Assembly: GCF_026427715.1 (NCBI RefSeq)
Contig: NZ_CP107558.1
Location: 347,001 to 411,000, forward strand
DNA length: 64,000 bases
DNA from: Methylocystis sp. MJC1
Lineage (GTDB): Bacteria > Pseudomonadota > Alphaproteobacteria > Rhizobiales > Beijerinckiaceae
Direction: 5' to 3'
Positions within the stretch are counted from its first letter, which is position 1, and every line of letters begins with the position of its first letter. Both the position numbers and the translations under genes were made by a program. Below the pieces are notes generated by a model. It was not told the DNA's origin. It searched no databases and saw nothing but the letters and a program-made list of their open reading frames with translations. Below are positions 9,231 through 18,152 of this stretch, piece after piece.

Positions 9231-9650
9231 TTGTCGACGCTCCTCTCTCTACCGCGCGCCCTTTTTTCCAGGCGGTTCGGTCTCTTGCTGCTAGGCTGAG
9301 AGACAAGAAGCATGCCAGCCGGGCGGCTTCCGCCGGTCAGAGGATCCATATGGGCGCGGAAAGCAGGGCAATCTTCGCTCTCGGGTAGTCGCTTTTCGCG
9401 CTAAGCCGAGTTCATGAATACTTCGCGACGCGCGGGTCACAACCGTACGCCCGGCGAACGGTCGCATCCCCGTTTGCGTTGAGCAATTGAGCAACGCGTC
9501 TCTGGAAAGGCAGGTTCGTCTCTCTTCGTTCTCGGCGCTCGCTCAAGCCAGCGATTTGGGAATGCAGAAGATCGACGCTTTTTGGGTTCCTGATCGCGCC
9601 TTCGGCCAGTCGGGGAAGATAACTCCCAGCCCGAGCCGCGCAGGCCGGTC
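9231..9650. other. Intergenic region upstream of the ATP-grasp operon
   Basis: 420 bases without a supportable gene. It must hold the promoter of the minus-strand ATP-grasp operon and the 3' flank of the 94-residue gene at 9651. Short frames exist but lack ribosome-binding sites or recognisable features. No repeat or RNA gene is seen. Confidence 0.4.
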
Positions 9651-9935
9651 CTAGCCGGACAGAAGATAGGCGTGGATTTCTTTTTCGAACTCCGGAAAAT
9701 AGCGCGAGATCACGCTCACGTCGAAGCGCGAGAGTATCGCCTCCTTGGGCTCTCGGTCGAGGAGGAAACGGAAGGCCGCTTCGATAAATTCCTCGGCCGT
9801 CACGCCAGCGCCGAGCCGCTCGAAATCACCCTGCGACAGAGTCACGCGATGGCGCGTTTCGCGCTTGGCGTCGCTTACCGAGACGTCGAAGGCAAAGCGT
9901 TCGTCCGCGCGCGTGACTGTGATCGTCGCGCTCAC
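9651..9935 (-). CDS. Conserved small protein of unknown function, 94 aa
   Basis: I do not recognise a characterised family. The protein is soluble and acidic. An N-terminal part reads like two beta strands (MSATITVTRADERFAFDVSVS), followed by a helical half ending SRYFPEFEKEIHAYL. Its ATG overlaps the stop of the glutathione peroxidase gene by four bases (ATGA at 9932-9935). It is therefore almost certainly cotranscribed and translationally coupled with that gene, which supports it being real. Confidence 0.8.
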   Translation of the reverse strand: MSATITVTRADERFAFDVSVSDAKRETRHRVTLSQGDFERLGAGVTAEEFIEAAFRFLLDREPKEAILSRFDVSVISRYFPEFEKEIHAYLLSG

Positions 9936-10408
9936 AGCGTCGCCTCGATCTCCCTTTCGAGCGATTGGGGCGTATCGGTCGGCGCGTAGCGCCTGACGAC
10001 CTTTCCGGTTTTATCGACGAGAAACTTGGTGAAGTTCCACTTGATCGCCTCGGAGCCGAGAATCCCCGGCGCCTCGCGCTTCAGGAATCTATAAAGCGGA
10101 TGCGCATTCTCCCCGTTCACCTCGATCTTTGCGAACATGGGAAAGCTCACGCCGTAGGTCGTCGAGCAGAAGGACTCGATGTCGCTCTCCGAGGCCGGCT
10201 CCTGCGCGCCGAACTGATTGCAGGGAAAGCCGAGCACCACGAGACCCTTGTCGGCGTATTTCTTGTAAAGCGCTTCCAGCCCCGCATATTGGGGCGTAAA
10301 TCCGCACTTGCTCGCCACATTGACGATGAGAAGCGTCTTGCCCTCAAAATCACGCAAGGACTTCGTGGCGCCATCGATCGTTTTCGCCTCGATATCGTAA
10401 AGCGTCAT
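9932..10408 (-). CDS. Glutathione peroxidase (Cys type)
   Basis: A 158-residue thioredoxin-fold peroxidase that reduces hydrogen or lipid peroxides with thiol donors. The peroxidatic residue is Cys36 in NVASKCGFTPQY, not selenocysteine. The other catalytic positions are in FPCNQFGAQEP (Gln, and a possible resolving Cys) and KWNFTKFLV (Trp, Asn). The start chosen is the ATG at 10408, which is preceded by AAAGGAGG; an earlier in-frame ATG at 10453 would add a non-conserved leader. Downstream, the 94-residue gene overlaps it. A role in oxidative stress defence is inferred from the family. Confidence 0.95.
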   Translation of the reverse strand: MTLYDIEAKTIDGATKSLRDFEGKTLLIVNVASKCGFTPQYAGLEALYKKYADKGLVVLGFPCNQFGAQEPASESDIESFCSTTYGVSFPMFAKIEVNGENAHPLYRFLKREAPGILGSEAIKWNFTKFLVDKTGKVVRRYAPTDTPQSLEREIEATL

Positions 10409-10449
10409 GCGCGCCTCCTTTGAAAAAGAGGCTCGCATAAAATCGCCCC

Positions 10450-11946
10450 TCACGCCACCAGGCTGTCGGCGGGGGCTTCCGCTCCCTCTTCTTCGAGGCC
10501 GTATTCCTTCATCTTACGATAGAGCGTCGAGCGTCCAATCCCGAGTCGTCGGGCAATCTCCGACATTTGCCCGCGATAATGGGTGAGCGCGAAGCGGATC
10601 GTCTCTTTCTCCAAATCATTGAGTTTGCGCATCTCGCCATTGGGCGCGAGAAGCGGCAGCACATTCGGGTCGCGGATTTCGACGCGCACGATCTCGCGCT
10701 CGCGTGGCGCATCGACAGGCGGCGCAAATACGGGTGCTGGCGGAACGCGCACGTCGTAGCCTTCGACATGCGCCGCAATCTGCGGAAACTCGGCGACGGT
10801 CAGCTCGTCGCCTTCGGAAAGCACGACGGCGCGGAAGACCGTATTCTCGAGCTGCCGCACATTGCCGGGCCACTCATAGCTTGTGAGCAGCGACAGGGCC
10901 TCCGCGGTCATGCCGCGGATGTTGCGTCCTTCCTCCGCCGCAAAGCGCGCCGCGAAGCGTCGCGCCAGATCGGCGATGTCCTCGCGCCGCGAGCGCAGCG
11001 GCGGAATGCCGATCGGAAAGACATTCAGGCGGTAGAAAAGGTCTTCGCGGAACTCCCCGCGTTTGACCTGTTCGATGAGATTACGATTCGTTGCCGAGAT
11101 CAGGCGGATATCGACGCGCAGAGGACGTTTGGCGCCGATGGGGTCGATCTCCCCTTCCTGCAGCGCGCGCAGCAGCTTGACCTGAATGTCGAGGGGCAAT
11201 TCGCCGATTTCATCGAGGAAAAGCGTCCCGCCGTTCGCCTCCAGGAACTTGCCGGCGTGCTTTTCCGTTGCGCCGGTGAAGGCGCCCTTCTCGTGCCCAA
11301 AGAGGATCGATTCGACGAGATTAGCCGGCAAGGCGCCGCAGTTGACGGTGACGAAGGGCTTGCCCTTGCGGTCCGAGCCGCCCTGGATGGCGCGCGCGAC
11401 CAGCTCCTTGCCGACTCCCGATTCGCCCTCGATCAGCACCGGAATATTGGAATGCGCGGCGCGCTCGCCGAGCCGGATCACGCGCTGCATCTCCGCGCTG
11501 CGCGACACCAGATCCTTGAACGTCAAAGCCCCTTGCGCGCGGCGGCTGATGTGGCGGACCTCGCCTGCGAGCGCGTCGGCCGAAAGCGCGTTCTTGATCG
11601 AGATTTGAAGCCGCTCCGCGCCGACCGGCTTCACCACGAAATCATGCGCGCCGGCGCGCATGGCGGAAATCACCGCCTCGATTGATCCATGGGCTGTCTG
11701 CACGATCACTGGCGTCGTGATCTTGGCGTCGCGCATGCGCGTCAACACGCCCATGCCGTCGAGATCGGGCATGACGAGGTCAAGAATCAAGAGCGCAATA
11801 GGGTCGGCTCCGGCCCGCGTGAGCCGCGCCAGCGCCTCCTCGCCGCCGTCGACCGCCTCGGCTGCGTAGCCAAACCGCTTGACCATGGCCTCGAGCAGGC
11901 GGCGCTGCACCGGATCGTCGTCGGCGATGAGAATTATGGAGGTCAT
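10450..11946 (-). CDS. Sigma-54-dependent response regulator, NtrC family
   Basis: 498 residues in the standard order. An N-terminal receiver (about 3-118) has acidic pocket ADDD near residue 8 and phospho-acceptor Asp56 in LLILDLVMPD. A central AAA+ domain has Walker A GESGVGKE and the sigma-54 contact motif GAFTGA. A C-terminal Fis-type helix-turn-helix reads MSEIARRLGIGRSTLYRKM. The start at 11946 (MTSIILIADDDP) begins the receiver directly; in-frame codons farther upstream lie in the repeat at 11954-12069 and look non-coding. No sensor kinase gene is adjacent, so it is an orphan regulator. Targets cannot be told from the sequence. Confidence 0.95.
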   Translation of the reverse strand: MTSIILIADDDPVQRRLLEAMVKRFGYAAEAVDGGEEALARLTRAGADPIALLILDLVMPDLDGMGVLTRMRDAKITTPVIVQTAHGSIEAVISAMRAGAHDFVVKPVGAERLQISIKNALSADALAGEVRHISRRAQGALTFKDLVSRSAEMQRVIRLGERAAHSNIPVLIEGESGVGKELVARAIQGGSDRKGKPFVTVNCGALPANLVESILFGHEKGAFTGATEKHAGKFLEANGGTLFLDEIGELPLDIQVKLLRALQEGEIDPIGAKRPLRVDIRLISATNRNLIEQVKRGEFREDLFYRLNVFPIGIPPLRSRREDIADLARRFAARFAAEEGRNIRGMTAEALSLLTSYEWPGNVRQLENTVFRAVVLSEGDELTVAEFPQIAAHVEGYDVRVPPAPVFAPPVDAPREREIVRVEIRDPNVLPLLAPNGEMRKLNDLEKETIRFALTHYRGQMSEIARRLGIGRSTLYRKMKEYGLEEEGAEAPADSLVA

Positions 11947-11953
11947 TATTATT

Positions 11954-12069
11954 CCTGGCGCCCGGCTTTCGCCGCCGCGGCGATTTGTGGCCCGGGGCGC
12001 ATCGTTGCGAAACAGGGTAAAGTTCTGGTTAATCCAAGCCTTGGATTGCGTCATCATGGGACGCGAAAG
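11954..12069. repeat. Direct repeat copy A (~116 bp), partner at 12691-12810
   Basis: Aligns along its whole length with 12691-12810, estimated at around 75-80 percent identity by eye. Shared words include CGCCGCGGCGATTT, CGTTGCGAAA, AGGGTAAAGTTC and TGCGTCAT. A short stem GCGTC...GACGC near the right end is kept in both copies. It lies directly upstream of the sigma-54 regulator gene, so it may form that gene's leader or promoter region. Confidence 0.85.
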
Positions 12070-12206
12070 GGGTGACAGTGCCCGTTTCTTGGAGCGTTCG
12101 CCCCTGGCGACCGCGCTTGCCCTTAGTCATTGCTTTTGGTATCGCCCTGGCGACGACAGCTAAGCTTCGCCGTCAATTTCTAGTGCAAAATTCGAGGTTC
12201 TATCTA

Positions 12207-12689
12207 ATGCGCAGTCGGCCCCTTCTCGGCTTTGCTTTTGCTCTCTGGTCTTCTGGCTGCGCTACCGAATATAGCCGCGATGGCATAGGGCTGGCCGGTG
12301 GGGCCGAGGCCCAAATGATCACCAACGACACTGCAAGAATATCTGCACGCGGAAACGGTTTTACCGACAAGGCGAGAGTCCAGGATTTTATCCTGCTGAA
12401 AGCTGCGGAGACCGCCTCGGCGCGAGGGTTTACGCACTTCGCTGTTGTTAGCTCAGAAGACGCCTCGACCGAATCCTCATACACGACGCCAAGCACAGTG
12501 CAGACAAGGGTTTCTGGCAACACTGCCTACACCACCTATAGGCCAGGGACGCGCAACACCGTGGTTGAGCCGGGCGAGGATGCGATGGTCAAGTTCTGTA
12601 AGCAGGGCAAGGCTGACGCCTGTTCGGGCATGCTGCCCGCGAATGAAATCATTCAGAACCTCGGGTCGAAATACTTCGCTAAGAATTAG
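12207..12689 (+). CDS. CC0125/CC1285-type lipoprotein
   Basis: 160 residues. The N terminus (MRSRPLLGFAFALWSSGC) is a short export signal ending in a lipobox-like SSGC, so Cys18 is probably lipidated and the protein anchored in the envelope. The core NGFTDKARVQDFILLKAAETA followed by GFTHFAVVSS matches the alphaproteobacterial CC0125/CC1285 lipoprotein family, whose function is unknown. A Ser/Thr-rich variable segment follows. The frame is open upstream to 12072, but the ATG at 12207 starts the signal sequence directly. Base composition is less GC-rich than the neighbours. Two direct repeats flank the gene on either side. Confidence 0.8.
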   Translation: MRSRPLLGFAFALWSSGCATEYSRDGIGLAGGAEAQMITNDTARISARGNGFTDKARVQDFILLKAAETASARGFTHFAVVSSEDASTESSYTTPSTVQTRVSGNTAYTTYRPGTRNTVVEPGEDAMVKFCKQGKADACSGMLPANEIIQNLGSKYFAKN

Positions 12690-12690
12690 A

Positions 12691-12810
12691 CCTGACGCCC
12701 AGCTCTGCGTTTTGTCGCCGCGGCGATTTTTGCCTGGGGCGCAGCGTTGCGAAATAGGGTAAAGTTCGGGTCAGTCAGAGCCTTGCGCTGCGTCATGCTG
12801 GGACGCAAAG
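12691..12810. repeat. Direct repeat copy B (~120 bp), partner at 11954-12069
   Basis: Begins two bases after the lipoprotein stop codon and repeats the segment upstream of the sigma-54 regulator in the same orientation. The stem TGCGTC...GACGCA near its right end is conserved, with loop changes. On the minus strand both copies encode a similar short peptide-like string containing NFTLFRN. I take this as a by-product of the repeat rather than a gene. Confidence 0.85.
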
Positions 12811-12954
12811 CACCGATTGCCTCAGTCCCGCGCGCCGGAATCCCGTGATTTTGCAGGCATGAGCGCAAATGCGGGCGCATTCCTTTTCACGTGCAAAGTT
12901 TGAAACCCCGGCGGTTCGAGGGCGTTAAGTGCCTTCGAGCGCGGGAGAGCAATC

Positions 12955-14112
12955 ATGAGCTTCACGAAATCGATCCAAAAAGACTTGGCCAAGTCTGGCG
13001 CCGCCGTCGGAACCGGCGTGTCGCAGTGGCTCGACGGACGCGGACCTGTCGAAAAAGCTGCAACGCGCGCCGGGTCCGCGCTCACCAAGGCAGCCAGACC
13101 GGGCCGAAGCGTTTCGGCTATCGTCGGTTCGGCAGCGGTTGGGCTCGCGGCTGCGATGGGAGCGCTCGCCTATTACAACATCCGCAAGACGCGCCAGGAC
13201 GAAAGCAAGCATCCCCCGATTGGTCGGTTCATCGACGTCGACGGCGTACGCCTGCACTACATCGACAAGGGGAAGGGCGAGGTCGTGACGCTCATACACG
13301 GCAACCTCACGCTTGCCGAGGATTTCCTTTTGAGCGGCATCGTCGACAAGCTCGCGGAGCGCTACAGGGTTATTGTCTTCGATCGCCCCGGCTTCGGATA
13401 TAGCGACAGACCCCATCGCGTATGGACGCCTGGCGCCTACGCCGAATTGTTGCAGAAGGCATTTTCGCAGCTCGGCGTCGAGCGCGTGACAATCGTCTCC
13501 CACTCCTTCGCTTCGCTGGTCGCCTTGGACCTCGCGCTCCAACACCCAGCGCTGGTCGAAGGGCTGGTGCTGATCGCAGGCTATTTCTATCCGACAGCGC
13601 GAGCGGACGTGTTTTTCATGTCCTTCACAGCAATCCCCGGCTTCGGCGATGTTATGCGCTACACGATCTCGCCGCCTCTCACGCGGCTTTTCCTGCCTGG
13701 CGTTCTGCGGTGGCTATTCTCGCCTGCCCCGGTCACGGAGAGATTCGAGAAAGGGTTCCCGAATTCCTTTGCGGCGCGGCCCGTCCAAATCGGCGCGGAA
13801 GCGGATGATAGCGTGCTGATGGTGGCCTCGGCGATGCAGCTGCAAGCGCGCTATGCCGAGCTAAAGCTCCCGATCGTCCTACTAGCGGGCGACGGCGACA
13901 AAATGGTTGACTTGGATCGCCAGTCGAGGCGCTTCCACGAGGAGACGCCGCAAAGCGAACTCATCGTGATCCCAGGCGCTGGCCACATGGCGCACCACAC
14001 TGCGCCAGACCAAATCGTGGCGGCGGTTGATCGTGTGGCGAGCCCGGAGACGAAGCCGGTTCAGAGCAAGAAGATGCAGGAGCCAGTTACTTCCTGGTCC
14101 AACAGGAGCTAA
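12955..14112 (+). CDS. Alpha/beta hydrolase, probably membrane-associated
   Basis: 385 residues. A ~90-residue N-terminal part contains a small-residue-rich hydrophobic stretch (IVGSAAVGLAAAMGALAYY), probably a membrane anchor. The hydrolase domain starts at FIDVDGVRLHYIDKG. The oxyanion motif is HGN, the nucleophile elbow reads VSHSFAS with Ser as nucleophile (GxSxG in most relatives), the acid is in LLAGDGDKMV and the catalytic His in GAGHMAHH. Related proteins act on esters, epoxides or C-C bonds; the substrate here is unknown. The ATG follows GGGAGAG at good spacing. The gene converges with the L,D-transpeptidase. Confidence 0.88.
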   Translation: MSFTKSIQKDLAKSGAAVGTGVSQWLDGRGPVEKAATRAGSALTKAARPGRSVSAIVGSAAVGLAAAMGALAYYNIRKTRQDESKHPPIGRFIDVDGVRLHYIDKGKGEVVTLIHGNLTLAEDFLLSGIVDKLAERYRVIVFDRPGFGYSDRPHRVWTPGAYAELLQKAFSQLGVERVTIVSHSFASLVALDLALQHPALVEGLVLIAGYFYPTARADVFFMSFTAIPGFGDVMRYTISPPLTRLFLPGVLRWLFSPAPVTERFEKGFPNSFAARPVQIGAEADDSVLMVASAMQLQARYAELKLPIVLLAGDGDKMVDLDRQSRRFHEETPQSELIVIPGAGHMAHHTAPDQIVAAVDRVASPETKPVQSKKMQEPVTSWSNRS

Positions 14113-14148
14113 AGCGGCGGTCGTTGAGACTGCCGCCCTAAGCAAGAC

Positions 14149-15453
14149 TTACTGGTCGTCGCGCGGCAGCAGGGGCTCGCCGCGCGGCCGTGGGCCGATC
14201 GCCTGCGGCGCCGCGGCTTGCGTCACCGGAGTCTGCGAATAATCCGGCGCGTCGGCGACCCGCGCGTTCAGCCCGTCGCGCTGATAGATGTCCTCGCGGA
14301 ACTGGGTGATCCCATCCGGCGTGCCCCAGGCGGTGATATACACCCAATAGACCGGCACGGCGGGGTTGATCTTCACGTCGATGCGCTCGCCCGAGGCAAT
14401 GGCGCGGTCGATGGCGTCGCGGTCCCAGCCCGGCGTTTCGCGCAGCAGGAAGGCGACGTAATCGCGCACATTCTGCAGGCGGATGCAGCCCGAGGAGACG
14501 AAGCGATAGTCGTCGCCGAACACGCCCTTGGCCGGCGTGTCATGCATATAGACGCCGTAAGGGTTGGCGATGTCGATGCGCACCACGCCGAGCGAGTTGA
14601 AGTCGCCGCCAATGTCCTGGCGGAACTTGTAATTGAGCGCGTCGAGCGAGCGCCAGTTGATCTGCTCGGGCTGCAGCTCCTGGCCTTCCTTGTTGTAGAC
14701 GCGGATATGGTTGTCGTGCAGGTAGTTGGGGTCCGCCTGCATCTTGGGGATCAAATCCTTGCGTATGACCGAGGCGGGCACCGTCCAGAACGGGTTGAAA
14801 TTGACCTGATAGGCCTTGGTCTGCATCACCGGCGACTGGCGGTCGATCTTGCCCACGCCCGCGATATGATGCGAGACGACCTGACCCGCCTCCACCGTCT
14901 CGACCTGCGCCGCCGGAATATTGGCGGTGACGTAGCGATTGCCGAGATCATGCGAGAAGCTGCGCAGGCGCACGAGATTGGTCTCGAGCTGGCGCAGACG
15001 CGTCTCGGCGGGGACATTCAGCGCAGTGAGCGTCTGCTGGTTGACGACGCCGGTTTCGATAATGCCGTGGCGGGCCTGGAAGCGGCGCACTGCGGCCTCG
15101 ACATAGGAATCGAAAACCGGGCTCGTGCCGGTTTCGGCGCCGATGTCGCCCGAGACGATGAGGCGGCGGCGCAGCGCCGACACCGCCGGGCCGTTGGAGC
15201 CGAGCCGCAATTGCTGGTTCGGCACCGCCGCCCAGCCACCATTGGCGACGATTTCACGGTAACGTTCGATCGCGGCTTCGGTCGCGGCGACAGTCGCTTC
15301 GGAAAGGATCGGGGTGGTCGAGCGCGACACGGTCAGACGCGCGTCGGCGTCGTAGCGCTGAGCCCATTCGGCCTGCCCGGTCTCCGCGCGCGCGGAGAAG
15401 GCCGCGCCGAGCGCGAGGCAGAGGGAAAGGGGAAGTATCGCCGATTTATGCAC
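14149..15453 (-). CDS. L,D-transpeptidase with peptidoglycan-binding domain (YkuD family)
   Basis: 434 residues with a Sec signal peptide (MHKSAILPLSLCLALGAAFSARA), so it acts in the periplasm. A peptidoglycan-binding-like helical domain lies around 75-160 (LRRRLIVSGDI...). The YkuD catalytic domain follows with the signature MHDTPAKGVFGDDYRF and SSGCIRL, which holds the catalytic His and Cys. The domain order is that of the YcbB/LdtD type. Such enzymes make 3-3 cross-links or attach proteins to peptidoglycan. The C-terminal tail is long, Pro-rich and variable. A second enzyme of this class is encoded at 45074-46666. Confidence 0.94.
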   Translation of the reverse strand: MHKSAILPLSLCLALGAAFSARAETGQAEWAQRYDADARLTVSRSTTPILSEATVAATEAAIERYREIVANGGWAAVPNQQLRLGSNGPAVSALRRRLIVSGDIGAETGTSPVFDSYVEAAVRRFQARHGIIETGVVNQQTLTALNVPAETRLRQLETNLVRLRSFSHDLGNRYVTANIPAAQVETVEAGQVVSHHIAGVGKIDRQSPVMQTKAYQVNFNPFWTVPASVIRKDLIPKMQADPNYLHDNHIRVYNKEGQELQPEQINWRSLDALNYKFRQDIGGDFNSLGVVRIDIANPYGVYMHDTPAKGVFGDDYRFVSSGCIRLQNVRDYVAFLLRETPGWDRDAIDRAIASGERIDVKINPAVPVYWVYITAWGTPDGITQFREDIYQRDGLNARVADAPDYSQTPVTQAAAPQAIGPRPRGEPLLPRDDQ

Positions 15454-15618
15454 TGTTCGCTCCAGTCGCAGTCGGTTCCGCGGCCGCGGAGGGAAAAGGA
15501 AATGCGGCGCCGCCCAAGGCTGCGCGGGCTGAGGTCCATATGATCTGCAGCTTCGGAGTTAACAAGGCCCGAATAGGCGGCGATTTTGTGGCCCCGCCCC
15601 GGCGGCGCCGTGCGTCGC

Positions 15619-16170
15619 TCAGGCCGGCGTTTCCTCCGCCAGGACGTTGTCAACGGCGATATCGTAGAAGGCGCGCGGCGTTAGGCGCAGGCGCCCGGCA
15701 AACAGGCATTCAGGAAAGCGCGTCAGAGCGTGGTTGTAATCAGCGGTCGCCGTCGCGAGCCGCCGGCGCGCGGCGGCGAGACGGCGTTCGGTTTCTTCGA
15801 GCGCGGCCTGCAACTCATGGAAATCGCCGAGCCTTTGAAGTTGCGGGGTCGCCTGCGCCCGGGCGATGAGATTATGGACGCCGTCGCCGAGCCGGGCCTC
15901 GGCCAGGAGCCGCGCCTGAGGAGACGGCGCGCGCCGCCCCGAGGCGTGAAGCCGCGCGACCATATCGACGGCCAAGCGCTCCTGCGGCGCGAAGGCGCGC
16001 ATCACGCCGGCAAGCGCCGGAAGCATCGCGTGCCAATTGGCGAGCTCGGCGTCGACTTCCTCGGCGGCGGCCTTGCATTGCGCGTCCAGAGACCGGAGGC
16101 GCAGATAGCTGCCCGCCAACACGGCCGTAGCGATGCAAAGGCAAATAAAAGCGATCAGAAACGGCGCCAT
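15619..16170 (-). CDS. LemA-like membrane-anchored coiled-coil protein
   Basis: 183 residues. One N-terminal membrane segment (FLIAFICLCIATAVLAG) is followed by a long helical region with heptad-like patterns, and a segment like the LemA core (VDAELANWHAMLPAL; DYNHALTRFPECLFAGRL). LemA proteins are anchored with a short N terminus and form helical bundles outside the membrane; their role is unclear. Similarity is weaker than for classical LemA, so call it LemA-like. It stands alone between the L,D-transpeptidase and the Bpt gene on the same strand. Confidence 0.7.
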   Translation of the reverse strand: MAPFLIAFICLCIATAVLAGSYLRLRSLDAQCKAAAEEVDAELANWHAMLPALAGVMRAFAPQERLAVDMVARLHASGRRAPSPQARLLAEARLGDGVHNLIARAQATPQLQRLGDFHELQAALEETERRLAAARRRLATATADYNHALTRFPECLFAGRLRLTPRAFYDIAVDNVLAEETPA

Positions 16171-16306
16171 AGCGAGCCCTCCGCGCGCAGCTTCATCCGC
16201 CGGGCTTTGAGGGACCGTTACCGTGTGTGTACCTTTGGGAATATGCTTATTCTGGCGTAAATGCGGCAGGCGAGATGTCGAACGCCTTCAAATAAGGCGG
16301 GGGGGG

Positions 16307-17044
16307 TCAATCCACCCGCACCCAGCCGTCCGTCCCCAGTCTCTCCTGCGGGAGGAAGCGCGCCTTATAGGCCATCTTGCGCGAGCCCTCGACCCAATAG
16401 CCGAGGTAAAGATTTTTCAGACCCGCCACGCGGGCGCGCCTCATATGGTCGAGGATCATGAAGGTGCCGAGCGAACGGTCCTCGAGCTGCGGTTCGTAGA
16501 AAGAATAGACCATCGACAGGCCGTCGGCGAGCCGATCGGTGAGGCAGCAGGCGATGAGGCGGTCGGCGTTGCCGTCCTGTGCGTCCGGCAAGACGCGATA
16601 CTCGATCAGCCGCGTGTCGACATGGCTATCCTCGATCATCATTTGGTAATCGACCATGCTCATGTCGGCCATGCCGCCGTCCGAGTGGCGGGTCGCGACG
16701 TAACGACGGAAAAGCGCATATTGCTCCGGCGTCGCCCGCGCCGGGCGGGCCTCTCCGACAATGTCGGCGTTGCAGCGCATTCCGCGGCGCTGCGTGCGCG
16801 AGGGAACGAATTCCTCGATCTTGACCCGCACCGACACGCAGGCCCGGCAATGTTCGCAGGCCGGACGATAGGCGATGGTCTGCGAGCGGCGGAAGCCGGA
16901 TTGGGTCAGCGTGTCGTTGAGCGCCGGCGCCCGAAGGCCGATAAGATGCGTGAACACCTTGCGCTCCGCCCGCCCCGGCAGATAGGGGCACGGCGCCGGC
17001 GAGGTGAGATAGAACTGTGGCGCGTCGCGAGGTTCTCTGGTCAC
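16307..17044 (-). CDS. bpt: Aspartate/glutamate leucyltransferase (arginyl-tRNA-protein transferase family)
   Basis: Transfers leucine from Leu-tRNA to proteins with N-terminal Asp or Glu, marking them for ClpS/ClpAP degradation in the N-degron pathway. Family blocks are [24 protein letters not shown], the cysteine-rich [13 protein letters not shown] and the GNAT-like C-terminal part ending [20 protein letters not shown]. The start is placed at the GTG at 17044 ([11 protein letters not shown]), where family members begin. An in-frame ATG at 17089 would add 15 unconserved residues. An RDD-protein gene lies 67 bases upstream on the same strand. Confidence 0.93.
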   Translation of the reverse strand: MTREPRDAPQFYLTSPAPCPYLPGRAERKVFTHLIGLRAPALNDTLTQSGFRRSQTIAYRPACEHCRACVSVRVKIEEFVPSRTQRRGMRCNADIVGEARPARATPEQYALFRRYVATRHSDGGMADMSMVDYQMMIEDSHVDTRLIEYRVLPDAQDGNADRLIACCLTDRLADGLSMVYSFYEPQLEDRSLGTFMILDHMRRARVAGLKNLYLGYWVEGSRKMAYKARFLPQERLGTDGWVRVD

Positions 17045-17111
17045 GCTCGTCTCGATTCCTGTCTGACGACCGCAAGAATAGGGCGACAAACGCCTCCGCG
17101 CTATGGCGACC

Positions 17112-17609
17112 TCACGCCGATCGCCGCAGCACGATCACATCCGCCAGAATGTCGTGCAGGCATCGTTTGTCGCTGGTGATGAAGGACACCAGGAACAGCG
17201 GCGGGAACATCCAGGTCACGTAGAAGAGCACCGCATGGACGGCCGCCTGCAGGAAAGGCACGGGCATGCCCTGCATGGTCCGTATTTCGAGATCCATGAA
17301 GGCCATGCCAGGCGTCGCCCTGCGCCAGCCGGAGACCGTCAGCCCGTTGTAGAAGAAGGCTACGATCGGAAAAATCGGCGGCAGCAGCAGCGCCGACATG
17401 CCGAAGCTCAAGATGAAAAGCCCGAGAAAGAGCGCCACCGCCAGGCCCGAGACCAGGATGAGGTCGAGCCCCACCGCCATGATCCGCCGGGTGCGCACGC
17501 CTTCGAGCGCCGGGGCCGGAATATAGGGGCCCTGCGCCCGCGCATAGGGCGGCGGTGCGCCCCTGGAATAGCCGCCAAAGTCGCCGTCGCCGGCCATGTC
17601 ATTCTCCAA
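17112..17609 (-). CDS. RDD-family integral membrane protein
   Basis: 165 residues. After a Gly/Pro-rich cytoplasmic N terminus, the RDD domain starts at [20 protein letters not shown]. There are three hydrophobic segments in all (one long stretch around 50-100 and one around 130-150), and the domain ends [16 protein letters not shown]. The conserved Arg, Asp and Asp that name the family are visible. RDD proteins are linked to ion transport or envelope stress, but the substrate is not predictable. It precedes bpt and is probably cotranscribed with it. Confidence 0.88.
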   Translation of the reverse strand: MENDMAGDGDFGGYSRGAPPPYARAQGPYIPAPALEGVRTRRIMAVGLDLILVSGLAVALFLGLFILSFGMSALLLPPIFPIVAFFYNGLTVSGWRRATPGMAFMDLEIRTMQGMPVPFLQAAVHAVLFYVTWMFPPLFLVSFITSDKRCLHDILADVIVLRRSA

Positions 17610-17798
17610 AGTGCTGATCGCGCGTCAGGCAAATGTCGGACGCAATAGATCGGCTTTCAAGTCGCCCCGACCCGAGGATCAGATATTGGGGGATTAACGG
17701 CGCCTGCGCCTTGACGAGGTCACGAAGCTGTCGCAAGCCTCGCCGGAATCCGTCGGCGGGCAAAAACCCAAGCCGGCCAACTCTCGCGGGAAAGCACC

Positions 17799-18056
17799 AT
17801 GGACACCAATGCGGTGGACGCCAGCGCCGTCGACGGCGGCCATTTGCGCGCCTTTGTCGAGCGAATCGAAAAGCTCGAAGAGGAAAAGCGCGCTATCGCC
17901 GACGACATCAAGGATGTCTACGCCGAAGCCAAGGGAACCGGTTTCGATCCGAAGATCATCCGTAAGATCGTCTCCCTGCGCCGCCAGGACAAGCATAAGC
18001 GCCAGGAAGAGGAAGAGATTTTAGAGCTTTACCTCTCTGCGCTCGGCATGGAATAG
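17799..18056 (+). CDS. gapR: GapR-family DNA-binding protein (DUF2312)
   Basis: 85 residues matching GapR along the full length: [26 protein letters not shown] followed by [20 protein letters not shown]. In Caulobacter GapR is a nucleoid-associated protein that clamps overtwisted AT-rich DNA ahead of replication and transcription and aids topoisomerases. The helical, charge-alternating pattern and short C-terminal helix fit. GGAAAG precedes the ATG. The protein is typical of Alphaproteobacteria and supports that placement. Confidence 0.95.
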   Translation: MDTNAVDASAVDGGHLRAFVERIEKLEEEKRAIADDIKDVYAEAKGTGFDPKIIRKIVSLRRQDKHKRQEEEEILELYLSALGME

Positions 18057-18152
18057 ACCCCGATAAGCTCGCGTTAACCATAAAGCCCTAACCCTTGCCA
18101 TGCGCCCCCGCGTCGACTCGCGGGCTGTTGAGGCGCGCAGGCGAGGGATCAG

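Noticed and set aside
10567..11685. Plus-strand frame opposite the sigma-54 regulator
   Set aside because: Antisense to GAFTGA and Walker motifs; no independent support.
14218..15543. ~440-codon plus-strand frame opposite the L,D-transpeptidase
   Set aside because: Antisense shadow with repetitive Asp/Val/Arg composition.
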